From: a virus
Direction: 5' to 3' (one strand)
DNA: 64,000 bases
IMG/VR virus record: IMGVR_UViG_3300044700_000691
Location: 152,816-216,815 of that record
Numbering within the stretch: position 1 is the stretch's first letter; every line of letters begins with the position of its first letter. Shown piece by piece: positions 17,849 to 26,889 of the stretch. A program made the position numbers and the translations under genes. The notes beneath the pieces were generated by a model. That model was given only the letters and a program-made list of their open reading frames with translations, ran no database searches and was not told where the DNA came from.

Positions 17849-20743
17849 TTATTCTTGAGGAGCAGTTGAGAATGAATCCATGTTAAGATCTATTCCCAAT
17901 AGAGAGTCAGATGAAGTAGATTTAGGTCTAATATTATTAGCCTGTTCAATCTTAAAGTATTTAAGCTGATCATCTGTAATCTTTCCGTTAATTAAAACAT
18001 AGTCTCCTGTGTGTTTACTAACTGCCATAAAATATGTGCCGTCCTGTAAATATCGATCAAACTCAATCTTTAATACTCCATTTAAATAGACACCAGTATT
18101 AAATGTACCGTCTTCTGCGATTGCACCGTTAAATACAGCAGTCAACTCATCTTTGTAGTTCTTATAGATTAGGTTGAATCCGGCTGCTAAAATTTCAACA
18201 ACCTCTTCTTTAGTTGAAGCTTGAACAGCAGCTGTAATTCCTTGGCTAAAATATTCTTTTCTTGGAGTAGCAGAAGCTGATGGTGTAAATGCCGTAGAGT
18301 TTTCAAAATACTCTGGCACTTCCTGTTTAGCTGCAGTAAATAGATCGGCTAAACCTTTTCTAATATAGTTTCCAGTATCTGCTCCCATACCAGTACCGCT
18401 TTGTCCAGTTAATCTAAAATTATCTCCGCTTGATTTAATTTCAATTAAATCTGTCTTAATTTTAATATCGCCCTTATCTCTATTTCCAGCGTTTACCGCA
18501 TCCTTAATTAAGATTGACATTAAAATTTCGCCGCGACCAATGTTTACATTACCAACTGACCCAATTAAATTAAAAAGCTGATCATATAGTGCTGGGCTAA
18601 GACCTGTCGTATCAAATAAGGTTTTTAGATTGCCGTTTGGGCTATTTGTAATATCTTCAAATGTAATAGTTGGATTATCTAAATACACCAATAGGTCATC
18701 GTCTTGATCAAGATCGTCCGCAATTGAAACAATGGTTTTTGCTAAATCTTTATAGCCTTTACCTGTGCCGAGAATATCAAATAACTCTTTATTTACGTCG
18801 TTATGGGTTCTCTTTAATAGTTTTTCAATCTTTTTATAGAGAGCCTCATTATATGGTGCATCAATAATTAAATCAAGCAGGTCACTTTTCTTTTTATCAA
18901 GCTCTGCAACTGAAATCGACTCAGTTAAAAGGGATTCTTCAATCTCCTTTGTCATATTATAAAACTCTGAGTGTAGAGGCTTACTGGTTATGTTTTTATA
19001 CAAAACAAAATCTTGGTTTTTAACTGAATTAACAAGCTCTGCTTCTAGTTCAATTTTAGGTACTTCTACTACCTTTAACTGAGATGGAATTTTTGCGTAT
19101 GGAGCTCTCTTATTAATACGATTTAGGTCAATTACTAAATCTGGCACAAACTCTAAGTTGGTTGCAATTGCTTTAATTGAATAACCTTGGCCAATTGCAC
19201 CAATTAATTCATCTATTCCAACTGAATCTACAGTTGAACCGCCTACTACATAATCTGAAGTTTTTGATAATCGGTCAATTGAATTTTTGACTGTTTCCGA
19301 AGACATTGGAAAAGCTGAACTTCTTTGTCCAGGGTGATACGCTACCATTAAACAAGGAACATCATACTTTCCTTTAATATTAGCTGCGATTTTTTCGTGT
19401 TCTTTACTTAGAGGTTGAAATTTATCTAGGTAAATAACGATTTCAATATCTTTTTTTTTAGTTTGATTTGCTTGAAATTGACTAAAAAAATCTGAGGCAT
19501 CCTCATCTGTACCAAAAAATTGATTAAATGTTGGAAAAAATGCCTCGTTTAATTTATCCTCTGCTGCAAGTTGAACTTTAGCAATTTGGGATTTTAGAGT
19601 TTCTTTCATAGTTTTATTAAAAAAGGTTGAGCTAACTCTAATATTTTTCTTTCTAAATGTATTTAAGAAAACTCTGTACAATTCCTTAAGAGTTTTATCT
19701 GAATCGATTAATCTAATTACCATATCATCATTGATCAAGACACGATTAACATCAAACTCCGGCTTATTTAGGAATTCTGGAGTTGTTATTTCAAGACCGC
19801 GATATTTGCTACCGTGCTCCTGTATAAAATCTTTAAATATTGCATTTATAATTTGAATATAACGTCTTTCAAATGTTGTACCATCTGGCTTAATTGCATC
19901 AAGGTCTGCTTGTGAATAGGTTTCAATAAAATTCATTAAGTCAGCTGTCATAATCCAAATGTAATCATCAGTCTTTGGTGCAGCTACTCTGTCTTGTGCC
20001 TTTTCCTTTGCTCTTGCTTGGAAAACCGGGTCAACTAATTTTGCTAAAAATACTGAATCTTCTCCGCCTGGTTCATAGAATCTAAAAACAATACCTTCGA
20101 TATCTTTGTCAGCGGTGTCTCTTAAAAAAGAGGTTCTAAGTTCAGGATTAAGAACATTAATAATGTATTTGGTAAAAGATGCAGTTTTAAATTTTCCAAC
20201 TAACTCATCAAGCGGAGTATAGACAAAATCTAAAATTTTCTCTTTTTGATCATCTGTTAGTTTTCCTTGAAAAATAATTGGTGGGCGCTCGATATCTAAA
20301 ATATCCGCCCATTTGTCTAATTCTGCCTTATCTTGGATAGTCTCAGCCTGTTCGCCAGCTTTATCCAATATATGAATATAACTTAGGATCAAGTGGTTTT
20401 TAGGTAATCTATCGTATTGTATTGATTGAGCAGTCGGTGAACTAAAATACTCCATTCCAAAATGATAGTTACATGGAAGTTTTTCAATTGAGTCAGCCGA
20501 TAATTCATCGAAGTGTTTAAGTGCAGGGTTATAGTATGAACTTAGGACACGATCTACACCTGTTAATTTAGTATTACGTTTAAAAAATTCAAATGGTTCT
20601 TCGGAATTTCCACAATTTCTTTGTGCACCAAAAAATGCACCGTCCATTTTTTCGTTAACAATAACTTCTTTATTAAGAAGAGCCTCTAAAAATTCTTTGC
20701 CCTTTTTTTCGTAAATGTCCTTTAAGTGGTTTAGTCCTGCCAT
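17849..20743 (-). CDS. Three-domain RNA ligase-like / nucleotidyltransferase-like / nuclease-like protein
   Basis: 964 residues. Domain 1 (1 to about 320) has covalent nucleotidyltransferase motifs of RNA/DNA ligases: E-K-M-D-G with Lys32, FGMEYF (Glu98), EGIVFRF (216-222) and AKLVDP (Lys235). Domain 2 (430-590) reads IVIYLDKFQPLSKEHEKIA ... MSSETVKNSID, like the NMNAT/NadR fold GRFQPxHxGH and SSTxxR, but the first His is Ser. Domain 3 (about 620-964) has a PD-(D/E)XK-like core: GRGEILMSIL, then GDIKIKTDLIEIKSS (Asp759, Glu768, Lys770). The junctions carry [LI]-x-E sites: KLNE|AFF at 398-403 and SLLTE|SIS at 605-611, so a prohead protease might split it. RNA repair or end processing is inferred. 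Confidence 0.7.
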   Translation of the reverse strand: MAGLNHLKDIYEKKGKEFLEALLNKEVIVNEKMDGAFFGAQRNCGNSEEPFEFFKRNTKLTGVDRVLSSYYNPALKHFDELSADSIEKLPCNYHFGMEYFSSPTAQSIQYDRLPKNHLILSYIHILDKAGEQAETIQDKAELDKWADILDIERPPIIFQGKLTDDQKEKILDFVYTPLDELVGKFKTASFTKYIINVLNPELRTSFLRDTADKDIEGIVFRFYEPGGEDSVFLAKLVDPVFQARAKEKAQDRVAAPKTDDYIWIMTADLMNFIETYSQADLDAIKPDGTTFERRYIQIINAIFKDFIQEHGSKYRGLEITTPEFLNKPEFDVNRVLINDDMVIRLIDSDKTLKELYRVFLNTFRKKNIRVSSTFFNKTMKETLKSQIAKVQLAAEDKLNEAFFPTFNQFFGTDEDASDFFSQFQANQTKKKDIEIVIYLDKFQPLSKEHEKIAANIKGKYDVPCLMVAYHPGQRSSAFPMSSETVKNSIDRLSKTSDYVVGGSTVDSVGIDELIGAIGQGYSIKAIATNLEFVPDLVIDLNRINKRAPYAKIPSQLKVVEVPKIELEAELVNSVKNQDFVLYKNITSKPLHSEFYNMTKEIEESLLTESISVAELDKKKSDLLDLIIDAPYNEALYKKIEKLLKRTHNDVNKELFDILGTGKGYKDLAKTIVSIADDLDQDDDLLVYLDNPTITFEDITNSPNGNLKTLFDTTGLSPALYDQLFNLIGSVGNVNIGRGEILMSILIKDAVNAGNRDKGDIKIKTDLIEIKSSGDNFRLTGQSGTGMGADTGNYIRKGLADLFTAAKQEVPEYFENSTAFTPSASATPRKEYFSQGITAAVQASTKEEVVEILAAGFNLIYKNYKDELTAVFNGAIAEDGTFNTGVYLNGVLKIEFDRYLQDGTYFMAVSKHTGDYVLINGKITDDQLKYFKIEQANNIRPKSTSSDSLLGIDLNMDSFSTAPQE

Positions 20744-20758
20744 AAATTTAAATTAGTA

Positions 20759-21259
20759 TTAGTCCAAAGATCCGTATTTTCCTGCTCCCATATCCTTTGC
20801 AAAATCTTTGCCAGCCTTTGAAGAAACGCTAAGGCTAATGCCTTTTAGTAAACCAGCATCCTCTGGGTTCTCTTCAAAATAGGTAATTAAGCTAGCTAGG
20901 TTAACATTTTGATATGGTTGAATTGTTCCTTCTGGTAGTTTTTTTTCTAATTCTCTACCAGATGAATAGTCTTTCCAGTTAAGATTCCAACAATAAAATC
21001 TAACTTCTTCTTTCATTTTTGTTGTATAGTAACGGTCAACATCTGCAAGTCTGGCTTGAACTTCAGAAAGATCAGTTTTATATGAAGTCGAGTGGCCATA
21101 GATATCAGCTGGTGTTCCAATGCTTAAACTATCTGATGTAATATCAGTCAATTTAACTAGTTGGTCCATAAGTTCCTGAAATGGTAATCCTTTAAGTGCC
21201 TCAGATTCTTCTGCTTCGTTTAGGAACTGCTTAAAGTTTCCAATAGTGCGTTTTGTCAT
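20759..21259 (-). CDS. Tagged virion candidate, 166 aa
   Basis: The N-terminus MTKRTIGNFKQFLNEAEES is one of the clearest capsid-targeting sequences in the window, with cleavage expected after FLNE and before Ala. The mature part is about 150 residues (EALKGLPFQELMDQLVKLTD...), mixed alpha/beta, with a C-terminal Lys/Gly segment (SSKAGKDFAKDMGAGKYGS). No family is recognised. A late-promoter box lies 22 nt upstream. Confidence 0.7.
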   Translation of the reverse strand: MTKRTIGNFKQFLNEAEESEALKGLPFQELMDQLVKLTDITSDSLSIGTPADIYGHSTSYKTDLSEVQARLADVDRYYTTKMKEEVRFYCWNLNWKDYSSGRELEKKLPEGTIQPYQNVNLASLITYFEENPEDAGLLKGISLSVSSKAGKDFAKDMGAGKYGSLD

Positions 21260-21280
21260 TTTATAGTTGCCTATTTCTGA

Positions 21281-21880
21281 TTATTTATCCCGAACTAATC
21301 TTTGGATTAACTCGCAAAACTCATCAACTGAGTCTTGACTAAAATTATTTGTAAAATGGTCAAAGGAATTACCTTCACGAGCATCTTTAAATCTAAATGG
21401 CGCATCTTCAATCAATTTTAGCATAAGTCGCTTTTCTTCTTTTGCTGAAACTAATCCATCCCATAGGTCTTTTTTGCGAGCCTGATCCTGTTTAAATTCA
21501 TCTGGTGCATCAATCATAATAGTTTTGCAGTTTTGGTAGCCCGGTCTTTTAATTAAGCCATATAGCTCAGATTGAGCTTGACTAAATTCCAAGCGATTCC
21601 AAATGGTTGCCCAAGTAGCTGCGGTAATATGAGCTCTATCAAATACAAAAATCTTATCGGGAAAATGCTCATGTAGATCAAGTATTGTCATAATATTACC
21701 CATACTAAAATAGTGAATACCAGAATCAGATTTATCCCATTCTTTAACTATTGCTGAATATTCATCAGCTAGGTAAAATTTATAATAAAATAGATTTAAT
21801 TCATCACCGTGTAGCTTAACCAGTTGATTAAGTAAATGGGTTTTGCCTGAGTGACGGGTACCTTCAATAAAAATTATCAT
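21281..21880 (-). CDS. P-loop nucleoside/nucleotide kinase-like protein
   Basis: 199 residues. Walker A GTRHSGKT at 7-14 follows a hydrophobic strand (MIIFIE), and an acidic strand FVFDRAHITA near residue 95 resembles the D-R-[SYH] motif of thymidylate-kinase-like enzymes. The later Lys/Arg-rich part (QDQARKKDLWDGLVSAKEEK) could be the lid. It probably phosphorylates a nucleoside, nucleotide or polynucleotide; the substrate cannot be read. It overlaps the HAD phosphatase by 4 nt, suggesting a paired nucleotide or RNA-end role. Confidence 0.65.
   Translation of the reverse strand: MIIFIEGTRHSGKTHLLNQLVKLHGDELNLFYYKFYLADEYSAIVKEWDKSDSGIHYFSMGNIMTILDLHEHFPDKIFVFDRAHITAATWATIWNRLEFSQAQSELYGLIKRPGYQNCKTIMIDAPDEFKQDQARKKDLWDGLVSAKEEKRLMLKLIEDAPFRFKDAREGNSFDHFTNNFSQDSVDEFCELIQRLVRDK
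21282..21288 (-). promoter_or_regulatory. T4-late-type promoter box
   Basis: The minus strand reads GGGATAAATAATC, 22 nt upstream of the tagged gene that starts at 21259. It overlaps the end of the upstream kinase gene, so it would separate late expression of the tagged gene from the kinase. Confidence 0.5.
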
Positions 21881-22407
21881 GAGTATTTAAGTTGTATTCT
21901 TTCTCTTGATAATATACCAATATTTCCATTAATTTGGAGCAATTCGGTCTTATCAACAAACCAATATTCAATTGATTTTGTAATCTTACTTAGGTATGGA
22001 TCTTTAGTGTATTTGTCTATTTGAACTAGAGAATCTTCAAATATTCGGATTTTATCAAAAGACGGCCCGACTGTATCTAAATATTCAAGTAGCATTTGCG
22101 GCTTATCTGTATTACGCTCGCATAGAATAATTTGGTTAAATGTTTTGGTAATTCCAAAATTATCTAAAACTGCCTCCATTGCCTTTCTGGTTGCAGCTAC
22201 CCGGTGGCTTAGAATTATTGTAGTGTGATCCTTATCCAGTTTGTTAAAAACCGACTCGATTAGTTGCAATCTATATAGATTGGTATTTAGGGATTTTGGA
22301 TTATCGAACCACTCATATGGTTTTTTGAACTCTGTACCAGCATGGGTAAATGGGGGAACCCTAAATAAGGTTTCATCAAAATCTACGACGTTTAAAACTT
22401 TCTCCAT
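21877..22407 (-). CDS. HAD-superfamily phosphatase
   Basis: Starting at ATG 22405-22407 gives 176 residues. Motif I is VVDFDETLF (Asp9, Asp11), motif II TIILSHR (Ser about 65), and a later acidic motif IFEDS (about 127-131) fits motif IV. This is a small HAD hydrolase, like the C-terminal 3'-phosphatase part of polynucleotide kinases. A TATAAT box lies about 26 nt upstream. Overlap with a P-loop kinase suggests split 5'-kinase/3'-phosphatase end healing, which is inference. Confidence 0.75.
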   Translation of the reverse strand: MEKVLNVVDFDETLFRVPPFTHAGTEFKKPYEWFDNPKSLNTNLYRLQLIESVFNKLDKDHTTIILSHRVAATRKAMEAVLDNFGITKTFNQIILCERNTDKPQMLLEYLDTVGPSFDKIRIFEDSLVQIDKYTKDPYLSKITKSIEYWFVDKTELLQINGNIGILSRERIQLKYS

Positions 22408-22412
22408 ATGAA

Positions 22413-22438
22413 ATAAATAACTTTGAAATAATATTATA
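22413..22438. promoter_or_regulatory. Divergent promoter region
   Basis: This gap separates leftward HAD/kinase genes from the rightward UvsY/UvsW block. Minus strand: TAGTATAATA with TATAAT at 22433-22438, the recurrent -10-like motif. Plus strand: ATAAATAAC at 22413-22421, a late-type box about 25 nt before the first plus-strand gene. Confidence 0.5.
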
Positions 22439-22444
22439 CTAAAA

Positions 22445-22906
22445 TTGAACTTAGAGTTTATAAAAGGGGAGTACGAAGGTAACAGAGTTAACTTGGTTAG
22501 GGAAACTATCCAAAGAAAACAGCCATTTTCCATCTTTACTTTCAGCAACCCAAAGATTTATCGTCAATTTTTAACAGATTTATCCAAATTTGCAACCTTG
22601 CCGTATGTTCGTCAAACATTTATGACAAATCATCAAATGGGAGGCTATCCTATCATCTATCCAAGCATCTTTATAACTAATGTTGGATCAGCCGTATCTG
22701 ATCAAGACTTTAAAAATATGATGCTAGGCAGTTTAAAACAGTACCATATCGATTCTATAATTTGTCTCTATGCAGGTCAAATTAGTTCCTATTATAAAAA
22801 TGGAGACAGGCACTCCATTGGAACAGATATCTACACTTCACTCAATCCACAAGAATTTGATACATATTATTTTAAGGTTGAGAGTACTTGTTACACCTTT
22901 GTTTAA
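22445..22906 (+). CDS. Hypothetical protein, 153 aa
   Basis: First gene of the plus-strand block, from a TTG at 22445 (MNLEFIKGEYEGNRV); the next ATG would remove 59 residues. It contains a mixed alpha/beta core (FSIFTFSNPKIYRQFLTDLS ... IICLYAGQISSYYKNGD). I cannot name the family. It precedes UvsY-like and UvsW genes by 31 nt, so a recombination or replication link is possible. The start is uncertain. Confidence 0.6.
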   Translation: MNLEFIKGEYEGNRVNLVRETIQRKQPFSIFTFSNPKIYRQFLTDLSKFATLPYVRQTFMTNHQMGGYPIIYPSIFITNVGSAVSDQDFKNMMLGSLKQYHIDSIICLYAGQISSYYKNGDRHSIGTDIYTSLNPQEFDTYYFKVESTCYTFV

Positions 22907-22937
22907 ACCTTAGGGCCAGTACCAAGTAAAAGAAGAT

Positions 22938-23387
22938 ATGGAATTCGAACAACAATCACCAGAAGTTAAAAAGAGTTTATCTGATGTTTTTTCAGCAAAG
23001 CGTAAAGCTGTGTCTGAAGAGGTACAGGAAGGAATTGGTTATATGAGTAATATAAAGCGACTCGCTGATGCCCAAGTCTACTTTTTAAGCTTGCGTCAAC
23101 GATTGCTTGAGGAAAACCATACCCTAATTGAACACTTCAATCGCTACAAAAAGAAATATAGAGAACAAAAAGGAGACGAGTGGGAAGCAGTCTCCAGAAC
23201 ATCCCAGCTAAGATACAATTCTAACGAAAAGACTACTATTGTCGACGGAAAAACGTCTATTATCAAAGAAACGATCGACCAGATCGAAAGCCAAATTCAA
23301 TTTTATCAAGACACAATCAAGACAGTAGACGCCGCGCTTTTTGGTACAAAAACTAGACTTGATATTGAAAAGATGCTGGGTGTGTAA
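22938..23387 (+). CDS. UvsY-like recombination mediator candidate
   Basis: 149 residues, almost entirely helical and charged, with length and gene order (just before UvsW) as in T4 UvsY, which loads UvsX recombinase on gp32-coated ssDNA. The middle has a basic segment (HFNRYKKKYREQKGD), and the C-terminal helix (QIESQIQFYQDTIKTVDAAL) ends like UvsY helices. Sequence similarity to T4 UvsY is too weak to be decisive by eye; synteny carries the call. ATG start with AAAGAAGAT upstream. Confidence 0.5.
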   Translation: MEFEQQSPEVKKSLSDVFSAKRKAVSEEVQEGIGYMSNIKRLADAQVYFLSLRQRLLEENHTLIEHFNRYKKKYREQKGDEWEAVSRTSQLRYNSNEKTTIVDGKTSIIKETIDQIESQIQFYQDTIKTVDAALFGTKTRLDIEKMLGV

Positions 23388-23402
23388 AAACATCCAAAGA
23401 GT

Positions 23403-24965
23403 TTGCTAAAGTTTAAGTTAACACCAGATAAAAGATATTTTCAATTAATACATAATGACCTTAAAAAAGAACTGGTTGATCTTAAGAACTTTTTTAAAAA
23501 ACGAGCTAAAGGCTATCACTTCAGTCCGCTATTTCAGCGTCGCCTTTGGGACGGTTACGATAAATTTATTGATCGTGAAAACCGAATTGGCGTAGGGTTA
23601 TGGTATCAAATCAAACAGTTTAGCCAAATTTATGGTCATGAAATTGAGTTAGATGGCTTAGATTCTCTGCTTAATCTTGAATTTACAAAGGATCAACTTG
23701 ATAAATTTGCAAGCGTCCTATTAGATGGAGTTGATCTTACTCCATACGATTACCAAATGGAAGCTGCCTACCGTGCACTTAAATTTAAGTTTAGCGCTCA
23801 GGAATTAGCAACATCAGCCGGTAAAACCCTAATCCTATTTTTATATCTAAGTTTCCTTAAACGTAAGGGAATTATTAATGGTAAAGATAAAAAGGCTCTA
23901 ATCGTAGTGCCTAATATCTCACTAGTTGGCCAAACTGCAGAAAAATTTATGAAAGACTATCATACTGGTCTAATTAACTGGAATATCCTTGAAGTTGGTG
24001 GTAAAAACAAATACTCAGACAAGAAATTTGAAGATGCTGACCTGGTTATTTCAACATATCAAAGTTTAGCAAAACGCGATGGAGATTTTTTTAAGAAATT
24101 TACCGTACTGTGTATTGATGAGTGCCATACTTCAAGAGGCGATACAATTAAAGATATTCTTCTAGCCTCAACCAATGTTGAATATAAGCTGGGTCTATCT
24201 GGAACAATTCAAGTAGATGAAGATTTTTCTGATTTCTATAAAATCCAAGAATACATTGGCCCTCTAAGCATGACTCTTAAATCAAGCTTTTTAATTGAAA
24301 ACAAACATTCGCCTGATGTTTACATCAAGATGCTTTTCTTAAAATATCCTGAAACTGAACCTTTTATCCAAAACTATAAGTATATGCAGGAGCACGGTAA
24401 AAGTCAATTTCATCGTATTGAAGACTATGGCAAAAACATGTTTCAAATGGAAAAGGATTTTATTATTTCATATGAACCGCGTGTAGATTTTATTTCGTCA
24501 CTAGTCCAAAAACTAGGCGGCAACTCACTGATACTATTCATTAATGTGAAGGACAAATATGGTCAACGTATTAAAGAAAGAATTTTAGAATGGAATCCAA
24601 ATTCATTCTATATTGATGGTGAAGTAAGTGGAGATCATCGAGCCGAATATAAAGATGCAATGGAAGCTGGGTCTAATGTGGCCCTAGTTGCAAGCTATGC
24701 AACCTTTGCGACTGGTATTGACTTAAAGAATGTGCAAAATATTATTTTTGCAGAAAGCTATAAATCTGAAATTACTATTCGACAAGCAGTCGGTCGTGGA
24801 ATGCGAAAGTTGGCTGGAAAAAGCAAGGTAACAATTTACGATCTAGTTGATGATCTAAGTGGTTATATTGTAAAGCACGGTAAAGTTCGTGAGAAAATTT
24901 ATGAAAAGGAACAGTGGATTGTGTCTAAACACAGCTACGATTTAAGTAAATTTCTTAAGGATTAA
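23403..24965 (+). CDS. uvsW: UvsW-like SF2 helicase
   Basis: 520 residues from a TTG start (MLKFKLTPDKRYFQLI). Residues 1-100 match the UvsW N-terminal domain (GYHFSPLFQRRLWDGYDKF parallels the FNPRFR...WDGR of T4). Helicase motifs: Q-motif region LTPYDYQMEA (112-121), Walker A ATSAGKT (136-142), DECH (239-242), motif III GLSGT (264-268), motif VI RQAVGRGMRK near 466. UvsW unwinds R-loops and branched DNA and switches T4 to join-copy replication. It ends 4 nt into the convergent gene at 24962. Confidence 0.93.
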   Translation: MLKFKLTPDKRYFQLIHNDLKKELVDLKNFFKKRAKGYHFSPLFQRRLWDGYDKFIDRENRIGVGLWYQIKQFSQIYGHEIELDGLDSLLNLEFTKDQLDKFASVLLDGVDLTPYDYQMEAAYRALKFKFSAQELATSAGKTLILFLYLSFLKRKGIINGKDKKALIVVPNISLVGQTAEKFMKDYHTGLINWNILEVGGKNKYSDKKFEDADLVISTYQSLAKRDGDFFKKFTVLCIDECHTSRGDTIKDILLASTNVEYKLGLSGTIQVDEDFSDFYKIQEYIGPLSMTLKSSFLIENKHSPDVYIKMLFLKYPETEPFIQNYKYMQEHGKSQFHRIEDYGKNMFQMEKDFIISYEPRVDFISSLVQKLGGNSLILFINVKDKYGQRIKERILEWNPNSFYIDGEVSGDHRAEYKDAMEAGSNVALVASYATFATGIDLKNVQNIIFAESYKSEITIRQAVGRGMRKLAGKSKVTIYDLVDDLSGYIVKHGKVREKIYEKEQWIVSKHSYDLSKFLKD

Positions 24966-25744
24966 TTAATATGACCGTCTGCAACTTCCTCTTCTAAAAA
25001 ATCTAGAAAATACTGCTTTGCATTTTGCTCAAATTCTCTGTGTTGACGTTGGATTGACTTAAGATCATCTTCAATCTGTTCAAGTTTAGAGTATTCTGCC
25101 TTAAACCATTTAATAGATTCAGTTAATTTATCAGTAATATCCTTTACTGCGTCTTCATCTTCAACTAAACCAAGTTCAGCAAGACGTTTCCATTCAGCAC
25201 TATTAATTGCATTAGCAACGTCTGCAATAGTTTCTTCATCGTAATATTCTTTAGTATCTAAATATTCCTGAATGGTTTCTTCAGCGTATTCTAATAGACG
25301 ATCTGCTCCATTATCTGGTGAAAGGTGAATCCAACCGCCGCTATTGCCGCCCCAACCAACATGTCCAACCCAATCATAAGATTGTTCAATGTCTTCTTGG
25401 AACATTTCGGCTTGGTCCTGTAGCCATCTATACCAAATATCAGAGAGTCTTTCTTCGTCCAGCTCTATGCCAACCTTTGCCAAAACCTCTTCATTATCTG
25501 GCGAATTATAAACCTTTACGTTTAGGGCAAAAAAGTCTCCATTGTATTGATTACGACCTCTGTTTAGATTCCAACCATCTGAAAATATCGAATCGATCTT
25601 GGCCTCAAATAATTCTAGTTTTTCAAGTAAGTCCTTTTCCAACCAAAAATCTCCAAGCTGCTCTGTATAAAAGGCAACTAGCGAATTATTATTTGCCTTT
25701 ACGTATTCTCTACTAAAATTTTCAAATAGTTTAATATGTTTCAT
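24962..25744 (-). CDS. Tag-like hypothetical protein, 260 aa
   Basis: The N-terminus MKHIKLFENFSREYV belongs to the tag-like group ([VI]-K-x-[FY]-x-x-F) but without the cleavage Glu triplet. The rest is acidic, with long helical stretches (SIKWFKAEYSKLEQIEDDLK) at the C-terminus and a Gly/Trp-rich block in the middle (WVGHVGWGGNSGGWIHLSPD). No family known. It overlaps UvsW tail to tail, so it is on a separate transcript. Confidence 0.6.
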   Translation of the reverse strand: MKHIKLFENFSREYVKANNNSLVAFYTEQLGDFWLEKDLLEKLELFEAKIDSIFSDGWNLNRGRNQYNGDFFALNVKVYNSPDNEEVLAKVGIELDEERLSDIWYRWLQDQAEMFQEDIEQSYDWVGHVGWGGNSGGWIHLSPDNGADRLLEYAEETIQEYLDTKEYYDEETIADVANAINSAEWKRLAELGLVEDEDAVKDITDKLTESIKWFKAEYSKLEQIEDDLKSIQRQHREFEQNAKQYFLDFLEEEVADGHIN

Positions 25745-25745
25745 G

Positions 25746-26198
25746 TTATTCTACTCGACCATCATTTCCATCCATTGCATCATGCACTGAATTTAAATTG
25801 TCCAGGGATGTAGTTAATTGAGAATACATCCAAGACTCTAGTTGCTCGCCTTTAGCCATTCGGTCTTTAATCATATTTGCATAGTCTGCAATTCTTTCAA
25901 GTTGGCCAAATGTCATTTCATTTAATTCAGCTAGGGTATCTCTGCCCTCTGCTTTATTTGTAAATTCTTCAAAAAGAAGTATTGAAGATTCATTAACTGG
26001 TTGGTAAGCTAAGGTTTTGGTTTTTTCTTTAACCGCAGTAGATTTAATTTGTGTAGTTTGACCTTGAGACACCTTAACCGCTAATTCTGTAACCTTGTCT
26101 CTAATCGCACAAATTTTTTGATAGTCCCGTTTAGTTATCTGAGTCGTTGATTCGTTAATTGTAGACAAATAGGTTAAAAACTGGTCGATTTGCGACAT
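25746..26198 (-). CDS. Tag-like hypothetical protein, 150 aa
   Basis: I set the start at ATG 26196-26198, giving MSQIDQFLTYLSTINEST, which fits the tag pattern (F-L-x-x-L-x-T-I-N-E|S). The body is helical (DYQKICAIRDKVTELAVKVS; QLERIADYANMIKDRMAKGE) with an internal second F-x-x-F patch (LLFEEFTNKAEG). The upstream gene stops 2 nt earlier. No known family. Confidence 0.6.
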   Translation of the reverse strand: MSQIDQFLTYLSTINESTTQITKRDYQKICAIRDKVTELAVKVSQGQTTQIKSTAVKEKTKTLAYQPVNESSILLFEEFTNKAEGRDTLAELNEMTFGQLERIADYANMIKDRMAKGEQLESWMYSQLTTSLDNLNSVHDAMDGNDGRVE

Positions 26199-26200
26199 AT

Positions 26201-26815
26201 TTAAAGAGATATTTTTGCAGCAATAATTATCCCAAGCACCAATTTGCAATAAATCATTTGGAAATCGTAATACGTCATAATAATATCGTATTGCTTTTTA
26301 TCCATTTTTATTACGTTTGCGCCAGAAGATAATTTATTAATGTTATTTATTAATTGTACAGTCTCTTTGAGTTGAGTTACGCCAATTAGACGCATCAAAA
26401 TATCATTAAACGTACTGTAATTTAGGGTAGAGCGCTCGTCCGCGATCTTTTTTAGCCAGTGTTCAATTACCAGGACAGCATCACGTTTTTTAATAATGTC
26501 CCCAGCGGGTAAAGCCTCATTTATTATATGAACAATATCATCAAGCTCAGTAATTAGGTCTGCCCTAGTACTTAACCAGTCCAGTTCTCTGTCAAAAACT
26601 GAAATTGCAGTAGTTTGCTTTTCTCTAGAATAGACAAAGTTAATAACAAAAGGATTTGTCATTGAATTTGCTGTAATTACAAACTCCCCGTCATCGGCCT
26701 GAGGTCTTTTTAGCTCCTCGGCTTCAATCTGGAAGTCTTGGAATGGAAAGTTTCGCAAAAAAGGATAATTTGCGTAAACTTTAGATAGAGTTCTGTCTTG
26801 TGCTACCAATGCCAT
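26201..26815 (-). CDS. Hypothetical protein, 204 aa
   Basis: A 204-residue frame starting MALVAQDRTLSKVYANYPFL. It contains FPFQDFQIE|AEE near residue 25, a weak tag-like site, and is otherwise mixed alpha/beta with a hydrophobic C-terminal helix (YCKLVLGIIIAAKISL). First gene of a three-gene leftward run, with a TATAAT box and an ATAAATA box just upstream. Function unknown. Confidence 0.6.
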   Translation of the reverse strand: MALVAQDRTLSKVYANYPFLRNFPFQDFQIEAEELKRPQADDGEFVITANSMTNPFVINFVYSREKQTTAISVFDRELDWLSTRADLITELDDIVHIINEALPAGDIIKKRDAVLVIEHWLKKIADERSTLNYSTFNDILMRLIGVTQLKETVQLINNINKLSSGANVIKMDKKQYDIIMTYYDFQMIYCKLVLGIIIAAKISL

Positions 26816-26827
26816 GCTAATTTTTAT

Positions 26828-26844
26828 TATTTATTAGTATTATA
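26828..26844 (-). promoter_or_regulatory. Composite promoter region
   Basis: On the minus strand TAGTATAATA (TATAAT at 26839-26844) is followed by AATAAATAATA (late-type box 26828-26834), 13-29 nt upstream of the gene starting at 26815. Having both motif types next to each other suggests expression in more than one phase. Confidence 0.5.
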
Positions 26845-26889
26845 CTAGTAGGTTAAACTAAGAACACCAACCGAGTAAAACACTTAAGT

